Shown: positions 27,999-36,299 of the stretch, in pieces
How positions within the stretch are numbered: the stretch's first letter is position 1
How the letters are laid out: each line of letters starts with the position of its first letter
NCBI GenBank assembly: GCA_943322985.2
Contig: CALPGA020000002.1
Coordinates: 60,098-124,097 of the forward strand
Reading direction: 5' to 3'
DNA from: Candidatus Finniella inopinata
GTDB taxonomy: Bacteria; Pseudomonadota; Alphaproteobacteria; Paracaedibacterales; CAITNM01
Length of the DNA: 64,000 bases
Notes under the pieces: generated by a model
Databases searched by the model: none
Seen by the model: the letters and a program-made list of their open reading frames with translations, nothing else
What the model was told of the DNA's origin: nothing
Position numbers and translations under genes: made by a program

Positions 27999-29924
27999 CT
28001 ATTGGCAAGCTAAACATTCTTCATAATCTGTATTGGCACTTTCGGCCATCTCAACTTTTTGATCTTTTCTACCTGCGTGTTCAGCACGCTGGATGGATTT
28101 CGATCGGCAATAATATAAACTTTTTACACCTTTTTCCCAGGCCATCCAGTGCAACATTAACAAATCCCATTTATTAATATCCGCGGGTAAGAAAAGATTA
28201 ATTGATTGTCCTTGGCACACAAAAGGAGAACGATCTGCAGCTAGTTCAATGATCCAACGTTGATCAATTTCAAAGGCAGTTTTGAATGTATCTTTTTCAT
28301 GCTGGTTTAATTGGTCAATGTGACCAACTGATCCTTCTTGCTCAATAATTGACTGCCAAATGTCATCAGTGTTTAAGCCTTTATTAACAAGTAATTTTTC
28401 TAAATGAGGATTTTTTACCACGAAATTTCCAGAAAGGGTTTTATGGTTATAAATATTTGCAGGAATAGGCTCAATACCAGCACTGGTTCCGCCACAAATA
28501 ATACTGATTGAAGCCGTTGGAGCAATCGCAAGTTTATGACTAAACCGTGCCAAAACACCTTTTTCTTTAGCATCTAAACAAGCTCCACGTTCCTTTGCAA
28601 GCTGCACAGATGCTGCATCAGCTGCTTTTCGTATGTGCCGAAACATTTTCATGTTCCAGCTTTTTGCTAAAGCGCTTTCAAAAGACAAGCTTTTTAATTG
28701 CAAAAATGAGTGAAACCCCATTAGTCCAAGGCCAACAGAGCGTTCACGTGTTGCGGAGTATGTTGCGCGTTCCATTCCCTTGGGTGCTTCATCGATAAAA
28801 GCTTGAAGTACGTTATCTAAGAATCTTAAAACATCTTCAATAATTAGTGGGTCATCGTGCCATTCATCCCAGGTTTCAGCATTTAAAGATGATAAACAAC
28901 ATACAGCGGTTCTGTCATTTTCTAAATGATCTGGGCCAGTTGGTAACAAAATTTCACTACACAAATTCGACATCTTGATCTTAAGTCCAAGTTCGCGTTG
29001 GTGCTTAGATAGCGCTTTGTTAGCTGTGTCAATGAACACTAAATAAGGTTCACCTGTTTGCATACGCATTTCAAGAATTTTAGACATAAGGTTACGTGCA
29101 TCAACAGTTCTTATAACTTCATTTGTTTTAGGGCTTCGCAAAGGAAATTCTGCATTTTGGCGAACTGCCACCATGAATTCATCGGTAATGTTAATTCCAT
29201 GATGAAGGTTTAAACTTTTACGATTAAAATCCCCAGAAGGTTTACGAATTTCTAAAAATTCTTCAATTTCAGGGTGATGAATATCCAAATACACTGCAGC
29301 ATTTCCGCGACGTAAGGACCCTTGGCTAATTGCTAAGGTCAAAGAATCCATTACGCGCACAAATGGAATAATGCCCGAGGTTTTTCCAGCTCGCCCAACC
29401 GGCTCACCAATACTTCTAACAAAACCCCAATAAGTGCCAATACCTCCACCATTAGATGCCAGCAACACATTTTCATTCCAGGTGGTGACAATGCCATCTA
29501 AGTTGTCACTAACAGTGTTTAAAAAACAGGAAATCGGTAGGCCTCGTTTAGCCCCGCCATTCGATAAAATTGGAGTTGAGGGCAAAAACCATAACTTTGA
29601 AATATAGTCATAAAGTCTTTGAGCATGATCAAGATCATCAGCATAAGCACATGCTACTCGAGCGAACATTTGTTGATAATTTTCATTTTCAAGAACATAA
29701 CGATCATCAAGCGTTGCTTTTCCAAAGTTGGTAAGTAAAGAATCTCTGGAATAATCTAACGCAATTGATGATGGATCAACTTTATGAGTTTTTGGACGAA
29801 CAGCAGCCTTTTGATACAGTTGTTTTTGTTCTTGAGTTTGTGGAAATGGAACAACTCTTTGGAAAGGATTGAAGTCGATCAAATGACCATATTGGTCAAA
29901 GTCGTAAGCATTGTTTGTTTTCAT
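27999..29924 (-). CDS. nrdA: Class I ribonucleotide reductase, alpha subunit, lacking ATP-cone
   Basis: 641 residues (E. coli NrdA 761). Active-site segments: GLPISCFLN (reducible Cys), SNLCSEILLP (Asn, Cys radical, Glu), TAVCCLSSLN (second Cys), SLYYCRSKS near the end (radical-transfer Tyr pair), and a CxxC tail ECLACQ that takes reductant from thioredoxin. The N-terminus begins directly with the R1 helical region; the usual ATP-cone regulatory domain of about 90 residues is missing, so overall dATP inhibition through that domain is not expected. Makes dNDPs. Preceded by a cobalamin riboswitch. Confidence 0.95.
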   Translation of the reverse strand: MKTNNAYDFDQYGHLIDFNPFQRVVPFPQTQEQKQLYQKAAVRPKTHKVDPSSIALDYSRDSLLTNFGKATLDDRYVLENENYQQMFARVACAYADDLDHAQRLYDYISKLWFLPSTPILSNGGAKRGLPISCFLNTVSDNLDGIVTTWNENVLLASNGGGIGTYWGFVRSIGEPVGRAGKTSGIIPFVRVMDSLTLAISQGSLRRGNAAVYLDIHHPEIEEFLEIRKPSGDFNRKSLNLHHGINITDEFMVAVRQNAEFPLRSPKTNEVIRTVDARNLMSKILEMRMQTGEPYLVFIDTANKALSKHQRELGLKIKMSNLCSEILLPTGPDHLENDRTAVCCLSSLNAETWDEWHDDPLIIEDVLRFLDNVLQAFIDEAPKGMERATYSATRERSVGLGLMGFHSFLQLKSLSFESALAKSWNMKMFRHIRKAADAASVQLAKERGACLDAKEKGVLARFSHKLAIAPTASISIICGGTSAGIEPIPANIYNHKTLSGNFVVKNPHLEKLLVNKGLNTDDIWQSIIEQEGSVGHIDQLNQHEKDTFKTAFEIDQRWIIELAADRSPFVCQGQSINLFLPADINKWDLLMLHWMAWEKGVKSLYYCRSKSIQRAEHAGRKDQKVEMAESANTDYEECLACQ

Positions 29925-29968
29925 AGTCCCTCATTTTAAATAAGGGTCAGAGCCATGTTGTGAAAGCT

Positions 29969-29989
29969 AAAAAGTGCAAAGAGTTGCAC
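29969..29989 (-). terminator. Candidate riboswitch-controlled intrinsic terminator before nrdA
   Basis: On the minus strand: GTGCAA, loop CTCT, TTGCAC, TTTTT (stem 6 bp). The alternative pairing GAGTT(CAGGTGC)AACTC, just upstream and sharing GTGCAACTC, excludes it. This is the pattern of a terminator/antiterminator switch in the expression platform of the B12 riboswitch. Stem is short, so the mechanism is inferred. Confidence 0.45.
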
Positions 29990-30036
29990 CTGAACTCTCA
30001 ACCGGTGCACCCCGCCCGATGTTAGTAAAATGCTTC

Positions 30037-30176
30037 ACGGCAAGTCTCCTGGCTCGCGGGTCATAGTGGTTTAAACGTCTTCCCAGTTTCCCAGTGACTT
30101 TGTGTTTAAACGACTTACCGCACACAGTTGCGGGGGCAGCTTCGGAATATGCTGTATAGCAGAACCGAATTCCTAT
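30037..30176 (-). promoter_or_regulatory. Cobalamin (B12) riboswitch upstream of nrdAB
   Basis: Read on the minus strand the region has the ordered parts of a cobalamin aptamer: GAAGCTGCCCCCGCAACTG, then GCGGTAAGTCG, AGTCACTGGGAAACTGGGAAG (B12-box-type core GCCACTGGGAAG variant; given in parts), and the 3' closing segment GACCCGCGAGCCAGGAGACTTGCC (parts GCGAGCCAGGAGACTTGCC). It ends about 110 nt before the nrdA ATG. Known: class I reductase genes under a B12 riboswitch are repressed when B12 is available and a B12-dependent class II reductase can replace them. Confidence 0.85.
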
Positions 30177-30222
30177 TTAAGCATCGCTATAAATTTAGCA
30201 ACGCACCTTGTAACATAATATT

Positions 30223-30252
30223 ATAATATGAGATATGATGTGTTTGTGTAAA
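30223..30252 (-). promoter_or_regulatory. Probable promoter of nrdAB leader
   Basis: Minus strand TTTACA (30252-30247), an 18-bp spacer, TATTAT (30228-30223). It would start the transcript just before the cobalamin aptamer. Motif match only. Confidence 0.45.
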
Positions 30253-30326
30253 TAGATTTAAAAGGTTGACAAGTTTGTGTGTTTTGGGGGAAGTGTAAAT
30301 AAAATTGGTATTTGAAGAATCGCTGC

Positions 30327-30956
30327 ATGGCATTATTTAATTCTTATCGGGAATCAATCATCATCAAAGATCATGTGAAAAGTAAGCATATTATTGCAGG
30401 CGATCATTCATATTATTCTGGTTATTATCACGGAAAACCATTTGAAGAATGCGTTATGTATTTGGACGAGGTTGATAATAGTGCAGATCCTGAAAATATA
30501 GATCAATTGATTATTGGTAAGTTTTGTTCAATCGCCACTGGTGCAAAATTCATGATGTGCGGTACTCAAGGGCATAATTATAACTGGATTGCAGTGCATC
30601 CTCTTCATGGATTTGATGATTCTTTTTTTCCAGGACATCAATGGAAAGGCAACACGATTATTGGCAATGATGTGTGGATTGGTGCTGAAGCACTTATTAT
30701 GCCTGGCGTGCAAATTGCAGATGGTGCAGTGATTGCTTCTCGTGCTGTGGTTACAAAAAATGTTGGTGCTTATGAAATTTGGGGTGGTAATCCTGCACGC
30801 TTGATTAAGAAACGCTTTGAAAATGAAGATATTGCAAAGCTACTTCAAATCAAATGGTGGGACTGGAATTTAGAAACATTAAAAAGAAATTTACAGTACT
30901 TAAGATCTGCTGATGTAGCAACGCTTTGGAAAAAATTTCAGGACAAAACTCTGTGA
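30327..30956 (+). CDS. CatB/Vat-related O-acetyltransferase (xenobiotic acetyltransferase type)
   Basis: 209 residues of the left-handed beta-helix acetyltransferase family that includes streptogramin A (Vat) and chloramphenicol (CatB) acetyltransferases. Seen: IIGKFCSIATGAKFMMCG, the catalytic-His region GHNYNWIAVHPL, NDVWIGAEALIMPGVQIADGAVIASRAVV (hexapeptide repeats), WGGNPARLIKKRF and the C-terminal KWWDWN motif. All family landmarks are present. Starts ATG 30327; TTG 30312 is possible. A paralogue lies at 51548-52174. Its stop overlaps the next acetyltransferase gene (GTGA). Natural substrate unknown; resistance is a possibility, not shown. Confidence 0.85.
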   Translation: MALFNSYRESIIIKDHVKSKHIIAGDHSYYSGYYHGKPFEECVMYLDEVDNSADPENIDQLIIGKFCSIATGAKFMMCGTQGHNYNWIAVHPLHGFDDSFFPGHQWKGNTIIGNDVWIGAEALIMPGVQIADGAVIASRAVVTKNVGAYEIWGGNPARLIKKRFENEDIAKLLQIKWWDWNLETLKRNLQYLRSADVATLWKKFQDKTL

Positions 30957-31456
30957 ACATAATTTTCGATGCCCTTACAGAAAATCATTTTCCACTTCTT
31001 TTGAAGTGGTTGGAAACTCCGCATGTTAAAACTTGGTGGGATTCACATTTAGAATGGACACCAGAGCTAATTCAAAAAAAATACGAGCCTTACCTAAATG
31101 GCAGCAATTTAATGAATGCCTACATTTTTTCTGTGGAGAGTAAACCTATTGGTTATATACAGTACTATAACAAACATGATTTTCCACGAGAGCATGACTA
31201 TGCAATGGAGTTACCTGAATCTTGTGCAGCCATAGATTGGTACATAGGTGAGCCAGAATTTGTAGGACGAGGCATTGGTACAAAAGCACTAAAATTATTT
31301 TTAGATATTCATGTTTTTTCTAATTTTGATAATGTTTTTGTTGATCCAGACACCGCAAATGTTTCAGCTATTTGTGTTTATGAAAAAACAGGATTCATAA
31401 CTATTAGCAAAACGAATGATGATAAAGTCACTTTGATGTTGAAGACAAAAATTTAG
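30953..31456 (+). CDS. GNAT acetyltransferase related to aminoglycoside 6'-N-acetyltransferases
   Basis: 167 residues. Pattern follows the AAC(6')-Ib-like group: LTENHFPLLLKWLETPHVKTWWDS, then KPIGYIQYYNKHD, AIDWYIGEPEFVGRGIGTKAL (acetyl-CoA loop) and VDPDTANVSAICVYEKTGF. GTG 30953 forms a GTGA overlap with the stop of the preceding acetyltransferase, so I prefer it to the upstream in-frame start. The two genes thus form a co-translated pair of antibiotic-acetyltransferase-like enzymes. Siderophore or other amine acetylation is the main alternative. Confidence 0.78.
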   Translation: MNIIFDALTENHFPLLLKWLETPHVKTWWDSHLEWTPELIQKKYEPYLNGSNLMNAYIFSVESKPIGYIQYYNKHDFPREHDYAMELPESCAAIDWYIGEPEFVGRGIGTKALKLFLDIHVFSNFDNVFVDPDTANVSAICVYEKTGFITISKTNDDKVTLMLKTKI

Positions 31457-31463
31457 CAGTGCA

Positions 31464-32444
31464 TTATTTCTTCAAAAATGATTCAACTAGTGAATGCATT
31501 GTGTCTGAAATTGGTGAATTGCATAATTGCAAGGATTCTTGAGCTTTGCGTGCATACTGTGTGGCTGCAACAATAGACTGTTCGAATGCGCCTAAGTCGT
31601 GAAGACGTTTTGCCACATCACTAAATTCTATATTATTTACTCTATTGCTATCAAAGCATTGGTGCCAAAAAATTTTATCAGTATCGGCCTGATAAGCTAG
31701 CAAAATAGGAAATGTTACCTTGCCTTCACGAAAATCATCACCCATCTGTTTACCGCGATTTTCATTAGTATAATCAAGTACATCATCTATTATTTGATAC
31801 ATTAATCCAAAATTTTTACCGAATTCATATAACTGATTTGCTGTGTCTGCGTTTGCTCCTCCGGCAAGTGCTCCGGTTTGACATGCTGCTGCAAAAAGTG
31901 TTGCGGTTTTATATTCAATAATTCTTAAATAGTCAGCTGTATCAAGGTTTAGAGACTTAATGCACCGTAACTGAGTGACTTCGCCTTCACTAATTTTTGC
32001 GGAGGCGCTTGCTAAAATATCTAAATAACGGACATTTTCAGTTTTAACCATTAGTTCAAAGGCACGGGCAAAAAGAAAATCACCTACTAGAATGCTTGGC
32101 TTATTTCCCCAGCAAATGTTCGCCGTTTGTTTGCCGCGGCGTAGTGATGATTCATCAACGACATCATCGTGTAAAAGCGTTGCTGCATGAATAAGTTCCA
32201 CTGCGGCAGCTAAATAAAAGCTATTTTGCGTGACTTTTCCTGTCAATTGACTGGACGCTAAGCATAAAAGTGGACGCAAGCGTTTTCCGCCAGCTGAAAT
32301 TAATGTTGTAGCAATTGTTTTGATGAGCGGTTCGCTGGTCGAAATATTTTCAAATATCAACTTATCTACTTGTTGCAAGCTACTTTGGAAGTTATTTCTT
32401 AAATGATATAAGGGATCCAACACAATTTGGCATTCTTGCAACAA
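31464..32444 (-). CDS. ispB: Polyprenyl (octaprenyl-type) diphosphate synthase
   Basis: 326 residues of the trans-isoprenyl diphosphate synthase family. First Asp-rich motif LHDDVVDESSLRRG (DDxxD), second MYQIIDDVLDYT (DDxxD), GGKRLRPLL near the start. Residues before the first motif are small (Ala, Thr), consistent with a long-chain product. Makes the side chain for ubiquinone, used by the UbiA encoded at 53.5 kb. Divergent from the methyltransferase gene at 32515. Confidence 0.9.
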   Translation of the reverse strand: MLQECQIVLDPLYHLRNNFQSSLQQVDKLIFENISTSEPLIKTIATTLISAGGKRLRPLLCLASSQLTGKVTQNSFYLAAAVELIHAATLLHDDVVDESSLRRGKQTANICWGNKPSILVGDFLFARAFELMVKTENVRYLDILASASAKISEGEVTQLRCIKSLNLDTADYLRIIEYKTATLFAAACQTGALAGGANADTANQLYEFGKNFGLMYQIIDDVLDYTNENRGKQMGDDFREGKVTFPILLAYQADTDKIFWHQCFDSNRVNNIEFSDVAKRLHDLGAFEQSIVAATQYARKAQESLQLCNSPISDTMHSLVESFLKK

Positions 32445-32514
32445 ATTAACCTATCCAACTGGGAACAATTTCCAGTATAATTTAGTCTATTTAACCCGCT
32501 CAGGATAGCGTTTT

Positions 32515-33285
32515 GTGCACGCACTTTTAGAAACTTCAGAAAATAACGCCTATACAGAAGATTCACTTCTTGGTGGAAAAATTATGATACGTCAACCTGT
32601 ACAAGGGTATAGAGTTGCTATAGATCCTCTATTATTGGCAGCTTCAATTTCTGTAGAGCCAGGAGAAAGTGTGCTAGACGTAGGTGCCGGAGTAGGTGCT
32701 GCTGGTTTATGTTTAGCTGCTCGTTTTCCCTATTGTCGAATCATGGGGATTGAACGTCAAAAAGATCTTGTGCGCTTAGCAACAGATAACATTCGCCTTA
32801 ATAATCTAAGAGAACGAGTTGAAATACTTCATGGGGATCTAAAAAGTCCGCCCCCTCGTTTAGCTGCAGGTAGTTATAGTCAAGTTATATCTAATCCTCC
32901 CTACTTTGAAATGAATAGCGGGCGTTTATCACCAGTTGATTCAAAAGCGCTTAGTAATCATGAAGAGCTGGCAGATATGGAAGCATGGATAAAATTTTGC
33001 CTGTTAATGCTGAAGCCACAAGGAAAAATTACCTTCATTTATCGAGCAGATATGCTTGATCGACTTTTGAGCTTGTTTTATGGCAAGGTTGGCGATGTAA
33101 GTATTTTTCCTTTGTGGCCTGCAAAAAACCATTCAGCGAAAAGAGTGATTGTTCAAGGTATAAAGGGATCAAAAGGTAGCCTAAGTCTTTTAAGTGGAAT
33201 GTTTATACATAACGAAGATGGATCTTTCACTCAGGCAGCAGATGCCATATTGCGCAATGGAGAATCACTATTATTGAATTCGTAG
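32515..33285 (+). CDS. N6-adenine methyltransferase, TrmN6-like
   Basis: 256 residues; SAM motif I VLDVGAGVGAAGLCLAARFP and catalytic SNPPYF (NPPY, typical for N6-adenine methylation). Family resemblance is to the small methyltransferases of the tRNA1(Val) A37 group, widely conserved in alphaproteobacteria next to polyprenyl synthase genes. GTG start; a TATAAT element lies at 32476-32481. Substrate not provable from sequence. Confidence 0.8.
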   Translation: MHALLETSENNAYTEDSLLGGKIMIRQPVQGYRVAIDPLLLAASISVEPGESVLDVGAGVGAAGLCLAARFPYCRIMGIERQKDLVRLATDNIRLNNLRERVEILHGDLKSPPPRLAAGSYSQVISNPPYFEMNSGRLSPVDSKALSNHEELADMEAWIKFCLLMLKPQGKITFIYRADMLDRLLSLFYGKVGDVSIFPLWPAKNHSAKRVIVQGIKGSKGSLSLLSGMFIHNEDGSFTQAADAILRNGESLLLNS

Positions 33286-33290
33286 AAACA

Positions 33291-34277
33291 ATGATGGATA
33301 GCGTTATGTATACGTGGGTTGTAGCGGCTGTTTTGATGACGACCTGTTTGCTTATCTGGAAAAAAATAGGAATAAAAGATATTCCTAGTCATCGTTCTTC
33401 TCATTCGATGGCAACTCCTACTGCTGCGGGTGTTTGCATAAGTTTTATTTTTTTTGGATTTTTTTTTGCAGCTAAAGCTTCTCTTATAAATATTGACTTG
33501 CCGTCAGTAACTTTTGTTTTAGGGCTTTTGATTCTTACAGTTGTTGGATTTATTGATGACAAAAAAGAGTTGAATTATAAAACAAGGCTTTTCAGTCATA
33601 TTTTTGCTGTGGGATTAGTTTTGACGCAGCAAGATTTAAGTGCGGTTGAATATTTATGTTGGTTTTTTATAGGTGTAGGCCTGATAAATGCCTGCAATTT
33701 TTTAGATGGGCTAAATGGCTTACTTGCAAGTCAGTGGTTACTTACTGTTGGTTTTCTGTTAAGTGCCTTTGCTCCCACCAATAGTATTTTTTGGATTTTG
33801 TGGGTTTCTACGTTAGTTTATTTATTTTTTAATTTTCCAAAAGCACGGGTCTTTATTGGAGATACAGGTAGCACAATTTTAGGTTTTTCTTATTTTGCTA
33901 TTATTTTTAACTTGGCTCCCGTCCAACATGAATTTCCAAGCATTTTGATCCCTCATGATAGTTTCGTTATGTTTGCATTATTCCCTCTTGGTTTTGCTTG
34001 GGGTGATGTGGCATTTACAATTGTGCGCAGGTTCGTTGATAAGCGGTCTATTACCTCATCATTCGGGGACTATGGTTTTCATCATCAAGCTAAATTTTTT
34101 AATAGTCATGCGCTTGTTACTCTTACTTATTTGACTCTCAACAGTTTGTTGACTTGTATGGCGACTTATTTATTTTTTGATCATTCTAGCATAATGCTAA
34201 TGTGTTCCCTGTACGCAGTGGCACAACTTATTCACTGGATGTTTATTCAGTATTTATCAACAAAAATTCCTGCTTAA
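33291..34277 (+). CDS. WecA/WbpL-like polyprenyl-phosphate glycosyl-1-phosphate transferase
   Basis: 328 residues, about ten hydrophobic segments. Motifs of the MraY/WecA superfamily: RSSHSMATPTAAG (substrate loop), VVGFIDDKKELNYKTRLFSH (DDxx), NACNFLDGLNGLLAS (NxxNxxDGxxGL), VFIGDTGSTILGF. Transfers a sugar-1-phosphate to undecaprenyl phosphate, first step of O-antigen or other surface glycan. The RSSHS variant is typical of WbpL-type enzymes. No further glycan cluster is around it. Confidence 0.85.
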   Translation: MMDSVMYTWVVAAVLMTTCLLIWKKIGIKDIPSHRSSHSMATPTAAGVCISFIFFGFFFAAKASLINIDLPSVTFVLGLLILTVVGFIDDKKELNYKTRLFSHIFAVGLVLTQQDLSAVEYLCWFFIGVGLINACNFLDGLNGLLASQWLLTVGFLLSAFAPTNSIFWILWVSTLVYLFFNFPKARVFIGDTGSTILGFSYFAIIFNLAPVQHEFPSILIPHDSFVMFALFPLGFAWGDVAFTIVRRFVDKRSITSSFGDYGFHHQAKFFNSHALVTLTYLTLNSLLTCMATYLFFDHSSIMLMCSLYAVAQLIHWMFIQYLSTKIPA

Positions 34278-34352
34278 TTTCTTCACGCTGGTTTGCTAGT
34301 ATTTGTGTGAAATTCGGCATAAGATTAAACCACATAATTAAGTTTATTGAAG

Positions 34353-36299
34353 ATGAATTCTTTTCAGCTTGGATGCCTATGTTTAGGCGCTCCACTTTTA
34401 GGAGCACTGTTTGGTTATATCAGGGCATATAATAATCATCAAACAGGGCACTGGATTTGTGTAGCTACGATCTTTATTAGTTTTTTTGCAGGCTGCTGTC
34501 TTTTTTATCAGATAGCTGACACTCAATTTTCTGAGTTAGTTCATCTTTTTACGTGGATCAAGTCTGAAACCGTTCGTATAGATTGGGGTTTTCTTTTTGA
34601 TCCATTAAGTACGTTAATGATATTAATAGTGACGTTTATTTCGCTGCTTGTGCATGTGTATTCAGTAGAATATATGCGAGATGATCCTGATAAATTATGC
34701 TTTTTTGGCCACTTAAACTTATTCACTTTTATGATGATTTTACTTGTTTCAGCGCCCAACATGCTTCAACTGTTTTGTGGATGGGAAGGTGTGGGGCTGG
34801 CTTCATATTTATTAATTGGATATTGGCATGAAAGGCCTTCTGCTACAGCCGCATCGATAAAAGCTTTTATTATGAATAGAATTGGCGATATCGGTATCGT
34901 GCTAGCTTTGGGCGCTATATTTACTTTTTTTCACACACTCGATTTTGAAGAATTTTTTTCGTTGTTAAAAGAAACAGAATCATTGCCTAGCTTGCAATGG
35001 CTCAATACCATTGGGCTATTATTACTTTTGGGAGCTATGGGTAAATCTGGTCAGTTTGGGTTGCACACATGGTTACCTGATGCAATGGAAGCGCCTACGC
35101 CTGTTTCTGCTTTACTTCATGCCGCTACAATGGTGACAGCTGGTGTATTTCTTATCATTCGATTTAGTCCGTTGTTTGAATTAGCACCATTTGCAAAAGA
35201 AGTAATGATGCTTATTGGTTTGATAACTGCCCTATTTGCCGGCACTGTTGCCTTAGCACAGACAGACATAAAAAAAATTATTGCTTATTCCACTTGCAGC
35301 CAGCTAGGCATGATGTTCATGGCCTGTGCAGCAGGAGCATATTCAGTTGCCTTTTTCCATTTGTTCACGCATGCTTTTTTCAAAGCGCTACTATTTCTTT
35401 GTGCAGGCACTGTTATTCATGCAATGTCTCATGAACAAAATATTTTGAAAATGGGAGGGCTAAAATCGTACCTTCCAGCTAGTTATTACACAATGATAAT
35501 TGGTACACTTGCGCTTACAGGATTTCCTTTTTTTGCAGGTTATTATTCAAAAGATTTAATATTTGAATCTGTTTATATATCCTCCATTCCTTTTGCGCAT
35601 GCGTATTACTGTTTGTGCTTGTTGCTGACATTGATCACAGGACTATATTCATGGCGACTTTTGTTTTTAGTGTTTTATGGCAAACCAAATGCTAATGAAC
35701 ACGTTATTGCGCACATCCATAAAACAGGAAAAGGTATGCAATATCCTGTTAATGTATTGGCTTTTGGCTCAATTATTATGGGGTATGTAGGGTTTAAATT
35801 ACTTATTGATCAATCATTTGGATTTTCTTGGAACGAAAGTATTTCTGCTTACCCTTCAGCACATACTTCCTTTTGGGTGGGATTACTCCCGCTTGCTTTT
35901 GCAGTATTGGCCCTTTTTTCTTGTTATTATATTTATATTAAAAAGCCTTTGGTTTCATCACTAATTGAGCAAAAATTTCCAAAAATTTTCCAATTTTTCA
36001 AATGCAAATGGTACATTGATGAGTTTTATGAGAAGAAAATTGGTGCTCATTTTACAAAATTTGGTAGTTATTTATATAAATCAGGAGATAGGGGGGCGAT
36101 TGATAAACTTGGACCTGATGGAATTGCTAATTTAACCCTAAAATTAGGCGGGTATATGCAAAAGCCACAAACCGGCTATTTGTTCCACTATGGATTTATT
36201 GCTATTTTAGGAATCGTCTTAATACTAGCGATGTATCTCTTTATGCAGTCATACCCTCAATTTTCAAAGGAACTATCTTTGGCTACGGGGCGCTTGTGA
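34353..36299 (+). CDS. nuoL: NADH-quinone oxidoreductase subunit L
   Basis: 648 residues, about 16 hydrophobic segments, antiporter-like complex I subunit. Conserved: GWEGVGLASYLLIGYWHERPSA, GAMGKSGQFGLHTWLPDAMEAPTPVSALLHAATMV (shown in parts), ALAQTDIKKIIAYSTCSQLG. A C-terminal segment matches the long lateral helix of NuoL (YIDEFYEKK region onward). ATG 34353 preferred over TTG 34347. Followed by nuoM with GTGA overlap. The genes nuoA-nuoK are not upstream, so the nuo operon is split. Confidence 0.96.
   Translation: MNSFQLGCLCLGAPLLGALFGYIRAYNNHQTGHWICVATIFISFFAGCCLFYQIADTQFSELVHLFTWIKSETVRIDWGFLFDPLSTLMILIVTFISLLVHVYSVEYMRDDPDKLCFFGHLNLFTFMMILLVSAPNMLQLFCGWEGVGLASYLLIGYWHERPSATAASIKAFIMNRIGDIGIVLALGAIFTFFHTLDFEEFFSLLKETESLPSLQWLNTIGLLLLLGAMGKSGQFGLHTWLPDAMEAPTPVSALLHAATMVTAGVFLIIRFSPLFELAPFAKEVMMLIGLITALFAGTVALAQTDIKKIIAYSTCSQLGMMFMACAAGAYSVAFFHLFTHAFFKALLFLCAGTVIHAMSHEQNILKMGGLKSYLPASYYTMIIGTLALTGFPFFAGYYSKDLIFESVYISSIPFAHAYYCLCLLLTLITGLYSWRLLFLVFYGKPNANEHVIAHIHKTGKGMQYPVNVLAFGSIIMGYVGFKLLIDQSFGFSWNESISAYPSAHTSFWVGLLPLAFAVLALFSCYYIYIKKPLVSSLIEQKFPKIFQFFKCKWYIDEFYEKKIGAHFTKFGSYLYKSGDRGAIDKLGPDGIANLTLKLGGYMQKPQTGYLFHYGFIAILGIVLILAMYLFMQSYPQFSKELSLATGRL

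Noticed and set aside
30265..30300. Promoter TTGACA at 30265 for the acetyltransferase gene
   Set aside because: Perfect -35 but no acceptable -10 at 16-19 bp spacing.
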